A stretch of DNA of 7,889 nucleotides from Sulfurovum sp. (GTDB taxonomy: Bacteria > Campylobacterota > Campylobacteria > Campylobacterales > Sulfurovaceae). Each line of letters begins with the position of its first letter. The stretch's first letter is position 1. The position numbers and the translations under genes were made by a program. The notes beneath the pieces are model-generated. The model worked only from the letters and a program-made list of their open reading frames with translations, did no database searches and had not been told where the DNA came from. The DNA lies in the NCBI GenBank assembly GCA_030634925.1, contig DAOVZV010000042.1:1-7889 (forward strand), read 5' to 3'. Of the stretch, positions 5,645-7,889 are shown in pieces.

Positions 5645-5854
5645 TCACTTCTCTATACAAACTATATCAATATCTAAACTTTCACAAAGCTCTAATAAAA
5701 AAACAAAAGAGTATGAGCCTCTATTAACTTTAGTTCTGATTGTGTTATCACTATAATTATAACCTTTTTTTTTCATTATCTCTGATAACATCATATAAGT
5801 AAGTTTTCTCTTCTTTAATTCATTTTTTATAAACTCTTTTGCTTTAGTTTTCAT
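5645..5854 (-). CDS. DUF6471-type small HTH-like protein, putative regulator of the methyltransferase module
   Basis: This 69-residue protein resembles the DUF6471 family, small helical proteins with an XRE-like look. Visible are an N-terminal amphipathic helix (AKEFIKNELKKRKL), LTYMMLSEIMKKKGY (18-32) as a putative helix-turn-helix first part, DNTIRTKVNRGSYSF (36-50) matching the family block of N-kisRGtFs type, and LLELCESLDID (53-63). It is basic and has no membrane segment. It is divergent from the cytosine methyltransferase, and I recall DUF6471 genes being found beside such methyltransferases, so a role like that of a restriction-modification control protein is plausible but not shown. 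The ribosome site is poor (AAAGAT). The predicted transcript leader is only about 10-12 nt, similar to the near-leaderless mRNAs seen for some control proteins. Confidence 0.72.
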   Translation of the reverse strand: MKTKAKEFIKNELKKRKLTYMMLSEIMKKKGYNYSDNTIRTKVNRGSYSFVFLLELCESLDIDIVCIEK

Positions 5855-5871
5855 ATAAAATCTTTATTTTA

Positions 5872-5880
5872 ATTATATCA
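5872..5880 (-). promoter_or_regulatory. extended -10 promoter of the DUF6471 gene
   Basis: The minus strand reads TGATATAAT, a perfect extended -10 box. A TTGTCA at 5902-5897 could be the -35 box with a long 19-nt spacer. Transcription would start about 10-12 nt before the ATG at 5854. Its candidate -35 box overlaps the -35 box of the methyltransferase promoter on the opposite strand. Confidence 0.6.
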
Positions 5881-5895
5881 TATTTAAAAAATATC

Positions 5896-5925
5896 TTGAC
5901 AATAACGCTGCGAATATGATACAAT
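5896..5925 (+). promoter_or_regulatory. sigma-70 promoter of the cytosine methyltransferase gene
   Basis: TTGACA at 5896-5901, an 18-nt spacer, and TACAAT at 5920-5925 preceded by TG form the closest match to the sigma-70 consensus in the window. The start point should be near 5932, giving a leader of about 22 nt that carries the AAAAGG ribosome site at 5942-5947. A perfect 14-bp palindrome (AATATAATTATATT, 5923-5936) covers the end of the -10 box and the start point and could be an operator. A strong promoter suits a protective methyltransferase. Confidence 0.7.
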
Positions 5926-5953
5926 ATAATTATATTTTTATAAAAGGTTTATT

Positions 5954-6970
5954 ATGAGTTTCAAAATATTTTCTACATTTACAGGAGCAGGAGGCTTGGA
6001 TATTGGCTTTCATGGTGATTTTGATTTTTTAGGCACTTATTATCCTAAATTAAATTTTACAACAACCAAAGCCTTAGAGATAAACCCTCATGCGTGTGAA
6101 ACACTTAAACATAATAAAAAATATTTTGAACATACTGAAATACTCAATAAAGATATTACCAAAGTCAATCCAAATGATTTTAAAAATGAGAATTATGATG
6201 TACTTTTAGGAGGTTTTCCATGCGTCACATTCTCAATCGTAGGCAAACAAATTGGATTACAAGATGACATCAACGGCAAACTTTATGAAAATTTTGTAAA
6301 CTTTGTAGAAGTCCTCAGACCCAAAGTATTTTTAGCAGAAAATGTAAAAGGAATCTTATCAGCCAACAAAGGTGAAGCGATTAAAATCATTACCAAAAGA
6401 TTTGAAGATACAGGATATACTCTACAAGTACATTTGGTCAATTTCGCAAATTATGGAGTGCCACAACTTCGCCAAAGGGTATTATTTATCGGTGTAAGAG
6501 ATGATATAAAAGAAGAATTTATCTTACCAAACCCCACACATAAAGACAAACATATCACAAGCAAAGAAGCCTTTGAAAACCTCAATACCAACTGTATCAA
6601 TCATAACTTCATCAAACAACTACCCACAACCAAGCTCAAACTCCAAGCCATTCCAGAAGGTGGAAACTTCAAAGACCTACCCCCTGAATTAGCCGTCAAA
6701 GGAAGAATGTCAAATATCTACCGAAAACTAGACAGAAACAAACCTGCCTACACAGTCTTAGCAAGTGGAGGAGGAGGCACATGGACATACCACTACGAAG
6801 AACCACGAGCATTAAGCAACAGAGAAAGAGCAAGACTACAAGCCTTTCCCGATGATTTAATTTTTAAGGGAAGCAATACAGAAGTAAGACGACAAATAGG
6901 AAATGCCGTCCCTGCTGTTGGGGTTTATTGGTTTGCTAGTGAGATTGAGAGGGTTTTAAACGCAAATTAA
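5954..6970 (+). CDS. DNA (cytosine-5-)-methyltransferase
   Basis: This 338-residue protein is a complete C5-cytosine DNA methyltransferase using S-adenosylmethionine. Motifs in order: I, FSTFTGAGGLDIGF (6-19); II, ALEINPHAC (40-48); III, around Asp67; IV, GGFPCVTFS (86-94) with the catalytic Cys90 in PC; VI, AENV (128-131); VIII, QLRQRVLFIGVR (171-182); IX, the RxxxRLQxFPD region (290-300); X, RRQIGNAVPAVGV (312-324). The target-recognition region lies between VIII and IX, roughly residues 185-285, and includes IYRKLDRNKPAYTVLASGGGG; it is short and I cannot predict the target. Motif IV has Val where PCQ is common. The start has an AAAAGG site 7 nt upstream. It is divergent from the DUF6471 gene and converges with only 2 nt on an unrecognised gene. 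Function as the modification half of a restriction-modification system is the likeliest reading; an orphan methyltransferase is possible. Confidence 0.95.
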   Translation: MSFKIFSTFTGAGGLDIGFHGDFDFLGTYYPKLNFTTTKALEINPHACETLKHNKKYFEHTEILNKDITKVNPNDFKNENYDVLLGGFPCVTFSIVGKQIGLQDDINGKLYENFVNFVEVLRPKVFLAENVKGILSANKGEAIKIITKRFEDTGYTLQVHLVNFANYGVPQLRQRVLFIGVRDDIKEEFILPNPTHKDKHITSKEAFENLNTNCINHNFIKQLPTTKLKLQAIPEGGNFKDLPPELAVKGRMSNIYRKLDRNKPAYTVLASGGGGTWTYHYEEPRALSNRERARLQAFPDDLIFKGSNTEVRRQIGNAVPAVGVYWFASEIERVLNAN

Positions 6971-6972
6971 TT

Positions 6973-7341
6973 TTATGCGATTAAATCATTTAACTCTTCC
7001 ATTAAAATATCATCAAGTAGAGGATTTTCTTCATATTCATCATTAGTAAATAAATCATTATTATTTTTCATAAAATAATATGAGCTTTTATCAATCTCTA
7101 AATTTTCAATATTGAAATCTTCTATTTTCTTTAAATAGTCATATGTTTCTAATATAGCATTAATAAACCTATCCGATTGATTATTAGGCACAAGTCTATA
7201 AGTTCCTTGAATATCATATAAATGTGATTTAATTTTATCTCTATTCATCATCAATTCATCATAATTTTCTCTTCTAATAATTGCTTTTGCAATAAATGTC
7301 ATAATAGGTTGAATCATTGCACCTGTTAAATTGCTATTCAT
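6973..7341 (-). CDS. hypothetical protein in the methyltransferase module
   Basis: I do not recognise this 122-residue protein. It appears mainly helical and soluble: residues 9-35 and 55-75 read as amphipathic helices, and the last 25 residues (NDEYEENPLLDDILMEELND) are strongly acidic, so the protein has a basic front and an acidic tail. No catalytic motif, membrane span or signal peptide is visible. The ATG at 7341 has a good AAAGGA ribosome site about 7 nt upstream. It starts 26 nt after the stop of the gene before it on the same strand, so they are probably one operon, and it ends 2 nt from the methyltransferase stop. Being packed between the methyltransferase and its partner suggests a role in the same system, for example as an accessory subunit, but nothing in the sequence proves this. 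Confidence 0.78.
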   Translation of the reverse strand: MNSNLTGAMIQPIMTFIAKAIIRRENYDELMMNRDKIKSHLYDIQGTYRLVPNNQSDRFINAILETYDYLKKIEDFNIENLEIDKSSYYFMKNNNDLFTNDEYEENPLLDDILMEELNDLIA

Positions 7342-7367
7342 ATATAATCCTTTTAATGTTAAATTCT

Positions 7368-7889
7368 CTATATTTTATCATAATCTAAAAACTTATTCAA
7401 TTTTTCTTTTATATACCCATCAAATCTATCTCTATCCTGCACAAGTGCATAAATATCTTCTTTTGTAGGGTTTTGTGTGGGTATGGCTATTAAAAAGTTA
7501 TCATCTAATAAATTTTTAGGTTTCAATCTTAATTCTAATCTCTTTTTCGCTTTATAAATTTTAGCATTTCCATACTTTACATCAATCACACCATTCAAAA
7601 AGATAGATTGTTTTATTTGAGAGTTTTCGTCTCTTTGGCTAATGATATTTGTATTTATCTTCTCACTATTTACTTCAAAGGCACAAATATAACTCTCTTT
7701 TGAGCTTCCTCTTAAAAAGAAAAAATAATAGACTTTTTTTATATTTTTTTCACTTTTTACTTTGATGATTTTTTCTTTCCAAATACTTGTCCAACCGTTG
7801 ATAATCTCTTGATATTGTTCATTTTTAAACATATCATCAAGACTTATCCCTGTGCCTACAAATTTTTGAGCCAATGAAGTTTCGCCACT
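7368..7889 (-). CDS. C-terminal part of an unrecognised protein, possible restriction enzyme (runs off the window)
   Basis: The frame is open to the window edge, reading SGETSLAQKFVGTGISLDDM and on for 173 codons to a TAG stop. A TTG at 7874 could be read as a start, but it has no ribosome site and the open frame continues upstream, so this is most likely the tail of a longer protein. Visible features are a beta-rich section (VYYFFFLRGSS, then YICAFEVN), the segment GVIDVKYGNAKIYKAKKRLELRLKPK, and a basic, helical end with DRDRFDGYIKEKLNKFLDYDKI. The D-V-K could be the last part of a PD-(D/E)XK nuclease site, with Asp in QRDENSQ about 16 residues earlier, but the fit is loose. By position, opposite the methyltransferase, it is the best candidate for the restriction enzyme; identity is unproven. 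Confidence 0.7.
   Translation of the reverse strand, partial: SGETSLAQKFVGTGISLDDMFKNEQYQEIINGWTSIWKEKIIKVKSEKNIKKVYYFFFLRGSSKESYICAFEVNSEKINTNIISQRDENSQIKQSIFLNGVIDVKYGNAKIYKAKKRLELRLKPKNLLDDNFLIAIPTQNPTKEDIYALVQDRDRFDGYIKEKLNKFLDYDKI

Noticed and set aside
7368..7874. Last gene taken as complete from the TTG at 7874
   Set aside because: The frame stays open to the window edge, there is no ribosome site before the TTG, and TTG starts are rare, so a partial gene is more likely.

Overview
The window is AT-rich and reads as a chromosome segment of a Campylobacterota (epsilonproteobacterial) species, probably of the Sulfurovum/Sulfurimonas kind. The reasons are the pgk-tpiA cluster set back-to-back with nadD-rsfS (an order I recall from Campylobacter, where gapA sits between them), the tight ATGA gene overlaps, and the extended -10 promoters (TGnTAnAAT) in AT-rich leaders. 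The genus is inference.

Layout. (1) 1-1745: a YaiI/DUF188 gene (+) converges on a minus-strand group of an RBBP9-like alpha/beta hydrolase, a truncated haemoglobin and, 23 nt downstream of the globin, a 56-residue four-cysteine protein at 468-638. (2) 1832-2727: a plus-strand run of a FUN14-like membrane protein, a glucose-type PTS EIIA with both active-site histidines, and a 33-residue single-span membrane protein overlapping the EIIA stop by one base behind a strong Shine-Dalgarno. (3) 2735-4611: minus-strand pgk-tpiA. tpiA has an in-frame amber codon at position 19, just after the catalytic Asn/Lys segment. (4) 4672-5582: nadD (TTG start) and rsfS, overlapping by 4 nt. (5) 5583-7889: what looks like a restriction-modification or defence island. 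It holds a DUF6471-type small regulator, a divergent C5-cytosine methyltransferase with a near-consensus sigma-70 promoter, and two convergent unrecognised genes, one running off the window. Those two are candidates for the missing restriction function, by position only.

How the parts work together. Regions 3 and 4 are housekeeping (lower glycolysis/gluconeogenesis, NAD synthesis, ribosome silencing). Region 5 looks acquired: it follows rsfS after a short spacer with a hairpin and a palindrome. Its DUF6471 and methyltransferase promoters are back-to-back, with overlapping -35 boxes and matching inverted sequences over both -10 boxes. That geometry fits mutually exclusive or autoregulated expression. 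No stretch over 300 bases lacks a gene. I found no rRNA, tRNA, CRISPR array or insertion sequence.

The most checkable oddities are the tpiA stop codon, the absence of gap between nadD and pgk, the FUN14-EIIA-small membrane protein operon, the small cysteine protein behind the globin, and the uncharacterised genes facing the methyltransferase.
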